Shown here piece after piece: positions 54,008-62,266 of a stretch of DNA of 64,000 nt; the stretch's first letter is position 1; every line of letters starts with the position of its first letter. This DNA comes from Halopenitus salinus (GTDB lineage Archaea > Halobacteriota > Halobacteria > Halobacteriales > Haloferacaceae), in contig NZ_JBHSXL010000006.1 of NCBI RefSeq assembly GCF_042662125.1, positions 248,001 through 312,000 of the forward strand, read 5' to 3'. A program made the translations under genes and the position numbers. A model generated the notes under the pieces. That model searched no databases. It was not told where the DNA came from and was given only the letters and a program-made list of their open reading frames with translations.

Positions 54008-54952
54008 ATGCGAATCGCCGTGCCCAACAAGGGGCGTCTCCACGAGCCGACGATCGAGCTGTTGGAACGCGCCGGTCTCCACCTCGAACGGACGGCCGAC
54101 AGACAGCTGTACGCCGACACCGTCGATCCGGACGTCTCCATCCTCTTTGCGCGCGCGGCGGACATCCCGGAGTACGTCCGCGACGGCGCGGCCGATCTGG
54201 GGATCACGGGCCTCGACCAGGCCGTGGAGTCCGGAGCGGTCGTCGAACGCGCCGCGGCCGCCGGCTCGACGGGCGAGTCGGAGGAGGACACAGACGGTGA
54301 CGGAGCGGGCGGCACGGAGGACACGCCCCTCGTCGACCTCCTCGATCTCGGATACGGAACCTGCCGGCTCGTTCTCGCGGCGCCCGAGGACGGCGAGATC
54401 GGATCGGTGGCCGACCTCGAGGGACGGACCGTCGCCACCGAGTTCCCGGGAATCACCCGGTCGTACTTCGAGACGGTCGGCGTTGACGCCGAGATCGTCA
54501 CCGTCACCGGAGCCACCGAACTGACCCCACACGTCGAGATGGCCGACGCGATCGTCGACATCACCTCGACGGGGACCACCCTGAAGGTCAACCGCCTCGC
54601 GGTGATCGACGAGGTGCTCGAGTCCTCGGTGCGGCTGTTCGCCCGTTCCGACGTGGTCGAGGACGGGAAGGTACGGGAGGTGATGACCGCGCTCGAGTCC
54701 GTGCTCGCGGCCGAGGACAAACGCTACCTGATGATGAACGCGCCGACGGCGAAGCTGCCAGACGTCAAGGACGTCCTGCCCGGACTCGGCGGGCCGACCG
54801 TGATGGACGTCGAGGCCGACGAGAACGGCGACGGGATGGTCGCCGTCCACGCCGTCGTCGACGAGGGCGACGTCTTCTCGACGATCACCGACCTCAAGGC
54901 GGTCGGCGCGACCGGGATCCTCGTCACGGAGATCGAGCGGCTCGTGGAGTAG
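54008..54952 (+). CDS. hisG: ATP phosphoribosyltransferase (long form)
   Basis: This 314-residue enzyme joins ATP and PRPP in the first step of histidine synthesis. It shows MRIAVPNKGRLH at the start, GITGLD, and the C-terminal regulatory domain of the long form (LMMNAPTAKLPDVKDVLPGL, GDVFSTITDLKAVGATGILV), which senses histidine. A 22-residue Ser/Glu/Asp/Gly insertion at about 84-106 interrupts the catalytic core. It stands apart from hisH, which is 6.5 kb away. Confidence 0.93.
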   Translation: MRIAVPNKGRLHEPTIELLERAGLHLERTADRQLYADTVDPDVSILFARAADIPEYVRDGAADLGITGLDQAVESGAVVERAAAAGSTGESEEDTDGDGAGGTEDTPLVDLLDLGYGTCRLVLAAPEDGEIGSVADLEGRTVATEFPGITRSYFETVGVDAEIVTVTGATELTPHVEMADAIVDITSTGTTLKVNRLAVIDEVLESSVRLFARSDVVEDGKVREVMTALESVLAAEDKRYLMMNAPTAKLPDVKDVLPGLGGPTVMDVEADENGDGMVAVHAVVDEGDVFSTITDLKAVGATGILVTEIERLVE

Positions 54953-54979
54953 CTCGGGGCGCCTTCCGAGGCGACATCC

Positions 54980-55969
54980 TCACGCTTCCGCGTTCGGATC
55001 GGCGTCGGTCCCGGAGCCGCTCGCGTCGGTCACCGTATCGGGCGCCAGCACGGACGGATGGATCCGGAGCCCCCCGGTCCGGCGATCGACCCACCACGCG
55101 ATCGCCACACAGCCGACGAGGATGCCACAGAGCCCGAGCACCCCGCCCTCGGGGCCGAACCGCCCGCCCGAGAGGACCGCGGGGCCGACCACCTGCGTCT
55201 CGATCACGGTCGCGGGGATCGAGATCCCCGAGACGCTGAACCCGAAGACCGCCCCCTGCGCGAAGTTCCACGTGACGTGTATCCCGATCGGGATCGCGAG
55301 CTCGCCGGTGAGGACGTAGCCGAGCGCGAGGAACACGCCGGCCAGGCCGATGATCGCCGTCGAGAGGGCCGTCGCGTTCGGGTTCGTCGCATGGAGGACG
55401 CCGAAGACGCCCGAGGAGACGGCCACGGCGACGCCGACGGCGAGGCGGTCCCCGGCGAATCGCAGTCCCTCCGCGAGGTTCGAGAGGAGCCAGCCGCGGA
55501 TCAACAGCTCCTCGTAGATCCCGACCGCGAGGAACAGAGCGAGAACGCCCGCGAACGCGCCCGCGAAGCCCCCCGTCGAGACGAACGTGCCGCTCGGGAC
55601 GTACCAGCCGGCGGCCCACCCGACGAGGAAGATCGCCGCCTGAAGGAGGGCGCCGAGCGCGAGTCCGAACCCGCAGTCGATCCACCACTCGCGGTCGATC
55701 CGGAGCCCGTAGTCGTCGAACCGCCTCCGGTCGATCGTTCGAGCGACGACAGCACAGCCGACGGTCACGATCGCGAGGCTTCCGAGGCCGGTGAGCGCGA
55801 GCGCCGTCGCGCCCTCCGGGAGCGACACGCCGAGCGCGCCGATACCCAGCATGGTCGCGCCCGCGAGGAGGCCGAAGACCACGACCGTGAGGACCAGCCG
55901 GATCGGGAGGCGTAGGCGCCGTTCGTCGTCGTTCCAGACGACGGTCCGGGCCCGCGAGAGGGGACGCAT
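54980..55969 (-). CDS. CPBP family intramembrane metalloprotease
   Basis: This 329-residue membrane protein has about eight helices and the CPBP (Abi) motifs: YEELLIRGWLL (EExxxR), FGVLHATNPN and HVTWNFAQG, which give the metal ligands. The family includes CAAX prenyl proteases and bacteriocin-immunity proteins; archaeal substrates are unknown. Start ATG 55967-55969. It is convergent with hisG. Confidence 0.87.
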   Translation of the reverse strand: MRPLSRARTVVWNDDERRLRLPIRLVLTVVVFGLLAGATMLGIGALGVSLPEGATALALTGLGSLAIVTVGCAVVARTIDRRRFDDYGLRIDREWWIDCGFGLALGALLQAAIFLVGWAAGWYVPSGTFVSTGGFAGAFAGVLALFLAVGIYEELLIRGWLLSNLAEGLRFAGDRLAVGVAVAVSSGVFGVLHATNPNATALSTAIIGLAGVFLALGYVLTGELAIPIGIHVTWNFAQGAVFGFSVSGISIPATVIETQVVGPAVLSGGRFGPEGGVLGLCGILVGCVAIAWWVDRRTGGLRIHPSVLAPDTVTDASGSGTDADPNAEA

Positions 55970-56059
55970 GGACGAACGTGGCGCGTCAAGCAGTATAAAC
56001 CTACACCCGGGGTGCGGGGTTCGATCAGTGCCCCGCTGCGGGTTCGGCGGTCGAGTCGG

Positions 56060-56422
56060 TCACGTCGGCCGGCTGGCGATCAGGATCGCCACGCCGACGA
56101 CGACCACGGTCACCAACACCGTGATCACGAAGTGGATGAACGTGATGAGCGCGGTGCCCCGCGGCGGCTGACCGTAGGCGCGGTGAATGGCGGCCGCGTC
56201 CAGCAGGATCGCGACCGGGACCGAAAGCGCGGCCGGAAGCGAGAACGCCCCGCCGACGACGCCGACGACCGCCGGAAGCGGGCCGACGAGGAGGGCCCGC
56301 TTCGGGTCGACGTCCCCGAGGACGTTTCTGGCGGCGAGGTGTGCCGTGACCGACAGCCCGAACGCGAAGAACACGATCGTAAAGAGAACCGCGATGGAGC
56401 CGGACCCCGACTGGAGGAGCAT
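56060..56422 (-). CDS. Small membrane protein of unknown function
   Basis: This 120-residue protein has about four hydrophobic helices (IAVLFTIVFFAFGLSV, LPAVVGVVGGAFSLPAAL, VPVAILLDAAAI, and ALITFIHFVITVLVTVVVVG). No catalytic motif is seen. ATG 56420-56422 is used because a TATA-like ctttagcc lies 24-31 nt upstream; a GTG directly before it is possible. Confidence 0.7.
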   Translation of the reverse strand: MLLQSGSGSIAVLFTIVFFAFGLSVTAHLAARNVLGDVDPKRALLVGPLPAVVGVVGGAFSLPAALSVPVAILLDAAAIHRAYGQPPRGTALITFIHFVITVLVTVVVVGVAILIASRPT

Positions 56423-56495
56423 CACGTACGCGTTGTCCGTCGAGGGCTAAAGCGTCGTGGGTCCGACGGGAGGCAGGCGACGCACTCGTGGTCGC

Positions 56496-57053
56496 TCAAA
56501 GCAGTCCGAGTTCCTCGAGACGCTCGACGATGACGTCGACGGCGGCGGCCGCGTCGGCGGGCTCCTTCCCGCCGGTGATGACGAGCTTGCCCGAGCCGAA
56601 GAGGAGGGCGACGACGTCCGGGTCGTCGAGGCGATAGACGAGTCCGGGGAACTGCTCGGGCTCGTACTCGATGTGTTCGAGTCCCAGCCCGATCGCGATC
56701 GCGTTGAGGTTGAGGTCCTCGCCGAGGTCCGCGGAGGTAACGATGTTTTGAACCGTGATCTCCGGGTCCTCCTCGACCGGGATCTCGAGGGCTCGAAGCT
56801 CGTCGAAGACCATGTTCAGGCTCTCGTGGACCGCGTCCGTGGAGTTCGCGCCCGTACAGACGATCTTCCCCGACCGGAAGATGAGCGCGGCCGACTTCGG
56901 GGATTTCGTGCGATAGACGAGTCCGGGGAACTGTTCGGGGTCGTAGTCGGCGCCCGCCAGATCCATCGCCACGCTCTCGAGGTCCAGCTCCTGGCCGATC
57001 CCCGTCGACGCGACGACGTTCTCGATGGTGATCGTGTCCTTCGGATCGGTCAT
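56496..57053 (-). CDS. tbp: TATA-box binding protein
   Basis: This 185-residue protein has the two TBP repeats: ITIENVVASTGIGQELDLE with FPGLVYRTKSPKSAALIFRS, and ITVQNIVTSADLGEDLNLN with FPGLVYRLDDPDVVALLF. Both repeats keep the DNA-inserting Phe positions. Haloarchaea encode several TBPs; this one has the features of a general form. Start ATG 57051-57053 follows an ideal TATA box 30 nt upstream, which allows autoregulation. Confidence 0.95.
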   Translation of the reverse strand: MTDPKDTITIENVVASTGIGQELDLESVAMDLAGADYDPEQFPGLVYRTKSPKSAALIFRSGKIVCTGANSTDAVHESLNMVFDELRALEIPVEEDPEITVQNIVTSADLGEDLNLNAIAIGLGLEHIEYEPEQFPGLVYRLDDPDVVALLFGSGKLVITGGKEPADAAAAVDVIVERLEELGLL

Positions 57054-57079
57054 CAACGGTGTACACGTCGACGTATTGA

Positions 57080-57087
57080 TTTATAAA
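57080..57087 (-). promoter_or_regulatory. TATA box of the tbp gene
   Basis: The octamer tttataaa reads as tttataaa on both strands and is centred 30 nt upstream of the tbp ATG. It is among the strongest TATA boxes in the window. Confidence 0.6.
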
Positions 57088-57157
57088 GGTTCGTCGTCGA
57101 GGGCGACGAGCGCGCGCCTCCGGCACGCTTTTGGGCGCCGGCCGGCAATCGCGGACG

Positions 57158-57979
57158 ATGAACGTTGTCACGCTCGGCCCCGCCGGCACCTACTCACACC
57201 GGGCCGCCCGGGCCGTCGCCGATGACGTGGCGTTTCGCGAGTCGGTCACGGCGATCGTCGAGTCGGTCTCCTCGGGGGAGTTCGACCGCGGCGTCGTGCC
57301 AATCGAGAACAGCATCGAGGGGTCGGTGACGGAGAGCCTCGACGCCCTCGCGGACGAGGAGGTCGCCGTCGTCGAGGAGATCGTCACCCCGATCCGACAC
57401 GCCCTGCTCGCGCAGGCCGAGGACTTCGACGTGGTCGCAAGCCACTCGCAGGCGCTCGCGCAGTGTCGGACCTACCTCGAGCGCGAGTACCCCGACGTCG
57501 ACCAGGAGGCGGTCGCCTCGACGGCACGCGGCGTCGAGCGCGCGCGCTCGGACGCCAGCGTCGCCGGGATCGGCCACCCCGACAACGCCGAGCCGATCGA
57601 CGGCGAGGGGACGACCCTCCGCGTCCTCGCGGAGGACATCCAGGACCGGTCCTCGAACGCGACGCGGTTCCTCGTCATCGCGCCGGCCACGGAGCGCTCG
57701 AGGGCGGGCGGCAAGACGACCCTGATCGTCTATCCGGACGCCAACTACCCCGGGCTCCTCCTGGAGATGCTCGAGGCGTTCGCCGACCGCGACGTCAACC
57801 TCTCGCGGGTCGAATCGCGTCCGAGCGGCAACCGCCTCGGCGACTACCTGTTCCACTTCGACATCGAGGCCGGACTCTACGAGCCGCGGACCCAGGCCGC
57901 ACTCGAGACGCTCGAGGGGATCGCGGAGAACGGCTGGGTGCGCGTGCTCGGGTCCTACGATACGACGCACGTCGTGTGA
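57158..57979 (+). CDS. pheA: Prephenate dehydratase
   Basis: This 273-residue enzyme converts prephenate to phenylpyruvate for phenylalanine synthesis. It shows GPAGTYSHRAAR, VVPIENSIEGSV, and the TRF motif (SNATRFLVIAP), followed by a C-terminal ACT domain (LLEMLEAFADRDVNLSRVES, RPSGNRLGDYLFHFDI) that binds phenylalanine for feedback control. Start ATG 57158. It is divergent from tbp. Confidence 0.94.
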   Translation: MNVVTLGPAGTYSHRAARAVADDVAFRESVTAIVESVSSGEFDRGVVPIENSIEGSVTESLDALADEEVAVVEEIVTPIRHALLAQAEDFDVVASHSQALAQCRTYLEREYPDVDQEAVASTARGVERARSDASVAGIGHPDNAEPIDGEGTTLRVLAEDIQDRSSNATRFLVIAPATERSRAGGKTTLIVYPDANYPGLLLEMLEAFADRDVNLSRVESRPSGNRLGDYLFHFDIEAGLYEPRTQAALETLEGIAENGWVRVLGSYDTTHVV

Positions 57980-58073
57980 ATCGAGACGACACATCGTAGC
58001 CCGGGACGACACACGCCACGCGATCGCCCCCGTCCCGACAACGTTCAAGTCGATCGCGGACCTATCGGTACCC

Positions 58074-58508
58074 ATGCCACGACGGGACCCCTTCGAGGAG
58101 ATCGAACAGCTCTTCGACCGCATGAGCCGCGAGTTCGAGCAGATCGGCGGCGACATCGAGACCGGACTCGGCGGCGGATTCAGCGTCGACGTCGCCGAGA
58201 CCGACGAGACGGTGACGGTGACCGCGGACCTCCCCGGATACGACCGCGAGGGGATAGACGTCACCCTCTCGGATCGAACCCTCACGATCGCGGCCGAGCG
58301 GTCCGAGGAGTACGCCGACGAGCGCGACGAGGACGACGTCCAGTACCACCGACGCGAGCGGCGCGAGCGGTCGGTCTCCCGTCGGGTCCGCCTGCCTGCC
58401 GACGTCGAGGAGGACTCGGCGTCGGCGACCTACAACAACGGCGTGTTGACGATCGAGTTCTCGAAGCGGGTCGCCGACGACGGCGGCCACCGGATCGACG
58501 TCGAGTGA
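58074..58508 (+). CDS. hsp20: Hsp20 small heat shock protein
   Basis: This 144-residue protein carries the alpha-crystallin domain at about residues 38-140 (VTADLPGYDREGIDVTLSDR, LTIAAERSEEY) and ends with the beta-strand patch ATYNNGVLTIEFSKR. The N-terminal helix MPRRDPFEEIEQLFDRM is typical of haloarchaeal Hsp20. It holds unfolding proteins in oligomers. The next gene start overlaps its stop. Confidence 0.93.
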   Translation: MPRRDPFEEIEQLFDRMSREFEQIGGDIETGLGGGFSVDVAETDETVTVTADLPGYDREGIDVTLSDRTLTIAAERSEEYADERDEDDVQYHRRERRERSVSRRVRLPADVEEDSASATYNNGVLTIEFSKRVADDGGHRIDVE

Positions 58509-59752
58509 GCGAACGACGGCTCGCGCGGGACGTATCGCCCGAAGTCGTCGTGGTCGGCGGCGGCGTCATCGGCTGTGCGATCGCCCGTGAACTCGCCGTC
58601 GACCGGCGGGTCCTCCTCCTCGAGCGCGATCGGATCGCCGCGGGCGCCACGGGGCGTGCCGCCGGCGAGGTGACGATGTCGCCGTCGTATCCGGACTACC
58701 CCGGGATCGCGGCCCACGCGAACGCGTTCTTCGATCGGTACGACGCGACGGGCGCCATCGAGTACGTCGAGGCGCCGAGCGTCGAGCCCGTCTCGCCGGA
58801 CCGCGAGGAGGCGGCGAGGGCGCGCGTCGACCGGCTCCGAAACGAGGTCGCAAACGGCGGGCTGGACGTCGCATTCGAGTCGCCCGACGCGGTCGAGCGG
58901 CGGTGGCCCGCCCTGGACATGTCCGGGTACGCCGGCGCGGTTCGGTTCGCGAACGCCGGCTACCTCGATCCCGCCGAACTCGCGGACGCCCTGCGCGCCG
59001 ACGCCGAGGAGTCGGGGGCACGCGTCGAGACGGGAGTGACCGTCACCGGGATCCGCGTCGACGGGGAAGGGGATAATGGCGGGGATGGAACCGAACCCGT
59101 GGGCGGAACCGATGGCGGAGCCGATTCCGGTTCCGTGATCGGCGTCGAAACCGATCACGGAGCCATCGACTGTTCGACCGTCGTCGCCGCGGCGGGTTGG
59201 CGAACCCGGGAATTGCTCGCGCCCGACCTCCCGATACCGATCCGCCCCTATCGGACCCAGTGCGTGGTGATCCGCTCGCCGGCGCTTCGCGGTCGGGACG
59301 TCTCGATGGGGTGGCTTCCCGGTCCCGACGTCTACTTCCGGCCGATGGGCGAGGACGAACTGCTCGTCGGTGGCCGTTCCGCCGCGGTCGACGATCCCGC
59401 GGCGGCGAGCCGATCGGCCGACGGGGCGTTCCGCGAGCACGCCTCGGAGATCGGTTCCGGCCTGCTCGCGGACCCCGATCCCGTCCGGATCGTCGACGAC
59501 TGGGCCGGCGTCGACGCCGCGACGCCGGACACCCGACCGATCGTCGACCGGCCGGCGGCGGGACCGGACGGGCTGGCCGTCGCAACGGGCTTTCACGGTC
59601 GGGGGATCATGACCGCGCCCGTCGCCGCGACGCTGATCCGACACCGGATCGAGGGAACCGATCCGCCGTTCCCCGGCGATCCCTTCGCACTCTCGCGGTT
59701 CGAGGATCGCTCGGCGGACTTCCGGTTCGCCTCGATCAGCGACGGCGGGTGA
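58505..59752 (+). CDS. FAD-dependent oxidoreductase, D-amino-acid oxidase/glycine oxidase fold
   Basis: This 415-residue protein has the dinucleotide motif VVVGGGVIGCAIARELA near the N-terminus and the family C-terminal motif LAVATGFHGRGIMTAPVAA. It belongs to the DAO family, which includes glycine oxidases and sarcosine-type dehydrogenases; the substrate is unclear. GTG 58505 overlaps the hsp20 stop (GTGA). A Gly/Asp-rich insertion lies at about 180-205. Confidence 0.83.
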   Translation: MSERRLARDVSPEVVVVGGGVIGCAIARELAVDRRVLLLERDRIAAGATGRAAGEVTMSPSYPDYPGIAAHANAFFDRYDATGAIEYVEAPSVEPVSPDREEAARARVDRLRNEVANGGLDVAFESPDAVERRWPALDMSGYAGAVRFANAGYLDPAELADALRADAEESGARVETGVTVTGIRVDGEGDNGGDGTEPVGGTDGGADSGSVIGVETDHGAIDCSTVVAAAGWRTRELLAPDLPIPIRPYRTQCVVIRSPALRGRDVSMGWLPGPDVYFRPMGEDELLVGGRSAAVDDPAAASRSADGAFREHASEIGSGLLADPDPVRIVDDWAGVDAATPDTRPIVDRPAAGPDGLAVATGFHGRGIMTAPVAATLIRHRIEGTDPPFPGDPFALSRFEDRSADFRFASISDGG

Positions 59753-59816
59753 GCCGGGGGTTCGCGGCCCGTTCCGGCAGTAGTTTTTTGACGTTCGATC
59801 GACAATATTCACACGT

Positions 59817-59999
59817 ATGGGCTTCGGGAGCTACGATGAATCCGAACAGGAGAATCAGGACCTGGACGCCGACTTCGAGGACGACGACGGGGTCCGCACC
59901 GCCGAGAACGACCACCAGGGACGGGTGGAATACGAGATCGGCGCGTCCAACGACGAGCTGTTGGATCGGCTCCAGGACATCAAGGACCACGGGGAGTGA
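59817..59999 (+). CDS. Small acidic protein, DUF5786-like
   Basis: This 60-residue protein begins MGFGSYDESEQENQ and is strongly acidic, ending in a helical tail LLDRLQDIKDHGE. I recall this N-terminal signature as the haloarchaeal DUF5786 family, not verified. Its stop overlaps the GTG start of the DUF99 gene, so they form a coupled pair. Confidence 0.75.
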   Translation: MGFGSYDESEQENQDLDADFEDDDGVRTAENDHQGRVEYEIGASNDELLDRLQDIKDHGE

Positions 60000-60571
60000 A
60001 ACCCGGTAGCCGCTCGCTCGGGATCGCGTTCAGCGACGGCCCCGAGCGCAGCCGGCTCGGCGGCGCGCTCGTTCGCGCGGACGGTCGCGTCGACGACCTG
60101 GTCGGCGCTACCTGCACCGTCGGCGGAACCGACGCGACCGCGGCGACGATCGACCTCTTCGAAACGCTCGATCGCGAGGACGTTCGCCGGCTCGTGATCG
60201 CCGGGATCGCCCCCGCGTGGTTCAACGTCGTCGACCTCCGTGCGGTCCACCGCGCCGTCGACCGACCCGTTCTCTCCGTCTCCTACGAACCGAGTCCGGG
60301 ACTCGAGTCCGCGATCCGGGAGGCGTTCGACGGCGAGGAGGGCCGGGAACGGCAGTCGATCTATCGATCGCTTCCGGAGCGACGTCGGGTGTCGACCTCC
60401 TCGAGTGAGGACGGTCCGGATCGCTTCGTGCGCGCCGTCGGCGTCGAACCGGATCGGGCCGAGGAGATCGTCCGGCGGTTGACGATCGACGGCGCCGACC
60501 GCCCCGAGCCGGTTCGAGTCGCAAAGCGGGCGGCCAGAGCGTTCCGGCGGTTCGCCGGCGATTCCGGATGA
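59996..60571 (+). CDS. DUF99 family protein
   Basis: This 191-residue protein matches the archaeal DUF99/UPF0215 family: SLGIAFSDGPERSRLGGALV at its start and IAGIAPAWFNVVDLRAVHRA in the middle, with PVLSVSYEPS. The fold is related to endonuclease V, but the family has no proven activity. GTG 59996 overlaps the stop of the preceding small gene. It is followed by a family 4 UDG. Confidence 0.8.
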   Translation: MKPGSRSLGIAFSDGPERSRLGGALVRADGRVDDLVGATCTVGGTDATAATIDLFETLDREDVRRLVIAGIAPAWFNVVDLRAVHRAVDRPVLSVSYEPSPGLESAIREAFDGEEGRERQSIYRSLPERRRVSTSSSEDGPDRFVRAVGVEPDRAEEIVRRLTIDGADRPEPVRVAKRAARAFRRFAGDSG

Positions 60572-60646
60572 CGGGAGCGTTCGAACCCCCTCCCGATCGC
60601 TTCTCGACCCGATCGGCTTTTTGTCCCCCGCGGCCGCCGGATCGGT

Positions 60647-61375
60647 ATGGTCCACGACGAGGGAAGGGTCGTTTCGGACGGCGGCTCGAGCGCTCCGGAC
60701 GACAGCTCGAGCGCTCCGAACGGCGGGCTCGGCGACGATCTGTGCGTCGAGGAGTGCACGCGCTGTCCGGCGCTCGTCGAGTCGCGCTCGCGGATCGTGA
60801 ACGGATCCGGGCCGACCGACGCCGCCCTCGCCTTCGTCGGGGAGGCCCCGGGCGCCGACGAGGACGAGCAGGGGAAACCGTTCGTCGGCCGGTCCGGCGA
60901 CGTTCTCGACGAGGCGCTTCGGGAGGCGGGGATCGCCCGTGCGGACGTCCGCATCACGAACTGCGTGCGGTGTCGTCCGCCCGACAACCGTGATCCCTCC
61001 GCCGAGGAGCTGTCGAACTGCCGGGGACACCTGGACGCCGAGATCGATCGCCTCGATCCCGAGTTGATCGTTACCCTCGGGAAGGTCCCCAGCCAGCACC
61101 TCCTCGAGCGCGAGGTGGCGATCACCTCGGAGGCCGGTTCCGTGGTCGACGAGCGGATCGGCGGCGCCTCCCGGCGCGTGCTGTTGTCCGTCCACCCCGC
61201 GGCGACGCTTTACGACCGGAGCCAGCGCGACGGCTTCTTCGAGGCGATCGGCGAGGCCGCCCGGATCGCCGGGATCGGAGCCGGAAGGTCGGACGAGGCC
61301 GGAGACGGGAACGGGGGCGGGGAACCCGGCGCCTCGTCCGGACCGGACGGCCAGTCGCGACTCGGGGAGTTTTGA
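60647..61375 (+). CDS. udg: Uracil-DNA glycosylase, family 4 (Fe-S)
   Basis: This 242-residue enzyme removes uracil from DNA. It has the family 4 active-site motif GEAPGADED (65-73), the late motif SVHPAATLYD and cysteines at about 37, 40, 106 and 125 that can hold the 4Fe-4S cluster. Flanking low-complexity tails (Ser/Gly/Asp-rich) are at both ends. ATG 60647 gives a 30-residue extension before CVEECTRC; a later start is possible. Confidence 0.88.
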   Translation: MVHDEGRVVSDGGSSAPDDSSSAPNGGLGDDLCVEECTRCPALVESRSRIVNGSGPTDAALAFVGEAPGADEDEQGKPFVGRSGDVLDEALREAGIARADVRITNCVRCRPPDNRDPSAEELSNCRGHLDAEIDRLDPELIVTLGKVPSQHLLEREVAITSEAGSVVDERIGGASRRVLLSVHPAATLYDRSQRDGFFEAIGEAARIAGIGAGRSDEAGDGNGGGEPGASSGPDGQSRLGEF

Positions 61376-61486
61376 GGACGATCGAAGCGCCCCGATCCCT
61401 CATCCGGAGCGTCCCGGTTCGCTGGACCCGCCCGCCTCCGCGATCGGGAGGGAAACCGACTTGACGGCGGCCCGCCCAGAACGCGT

Positions 61487-62146
61487 ATGGGCATTCCCGA
61501 GCCACCCGACGAGGTGCTGGCCGATGTCGTGATCGTCGATTACGGCCTCGGAAACCTGCGGTCCGCGACGCGCGGGCTCGAACGCGCGGGCGCGTCGGTG
61601 ACGATCTCAGACGACCCGGAGACGTTCGCCGACGCCGACGGCGTCGTCCTGCCCGGCGTGGGCGCGTTCCGCGAGGGGATGGAGAACGCCGGCCCCTACC
61701 GCGAGGCGCTCGTCGACCACGCCGAGGCCGGCCGGCCGCTCTTCGGCATCTGTCTCGGGATGCAGATGCTTCTCACCTCGAGCGAGGAGGCCGATCACGC
61801 CGGACAGGGCGAGGTCCGCGGCCTGGATCTGATCCCCGGACGAAACGTCCGGTTCGACGTCGACGAGAAGGTCCCCCACATGGGGTGGAACGACCTCTCC
61901 GTGGAGCGATCCCACCCGATCGCCGAGGGGATCGACGGGCGATATGCCTACTTCGTCCACTCCTATTACGCCGAGCCCGACGACGCGAACGCCGTCGTCG
62001 CCACGAGCGACCACGGCGTCGAGTTCCCGGCGATCGTCGCCAACGACGCGGGGAACGTCTTCGGCACCCAGTTCCACCCCGAAAAGAGCGGGGAGACGGG
62101 GCTTCGCATTCTCCGGAACTTCGTCGAGTACTGCGCGGAGCGCTGA
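61487..62146 (+). CDS. hisH: Imidazole glycerol phosphate synthase subunit HisH
   Basis: This 219-residue glutamine amidotransferase supplies ammonia to HisF in histidine synthesis. The nucleophile Cys89 lies in FGICLGMQML, and the His/Glu pair in TQFHPEKSG. VIVDYGLGNLRSATRGLERAG and PHMGWNDL match HisH. The first 11 residues precede the conserved domain. It is not with hisG, which is 6.5 kb upstream. Confidence 0.93.
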   Translation: MGIPEPPDEVLADVVIVDYGLGNLRSATRGLERAGASVTISDDPETFADADGVVLPGVGAFREGMENAGPYREALVDHAEAGRPLFGICLGMQMLLTSSEEADHAGQGEVRGLDLIPGRNVRFDVDEKVPHMGWNDLSVERSHPIAEGIDGRYAYFVHSYYAEPDDANAVVATSDHGVEFPAIVANDAGNVFGTQFHPEKSGETGLRILRNFVEYCAER

Positions 62147-62266
62147 GGACCGCCCTCGGTTCGGGCCGTCGGATCGCTACCCACTCGAGCCGCGGGATCG
62201 CCCCCGATCCGATGTGACTCTCGCGGCTTCGGTGGAGTTACGACGCCGGACGCTCGAGGCCCGCGT

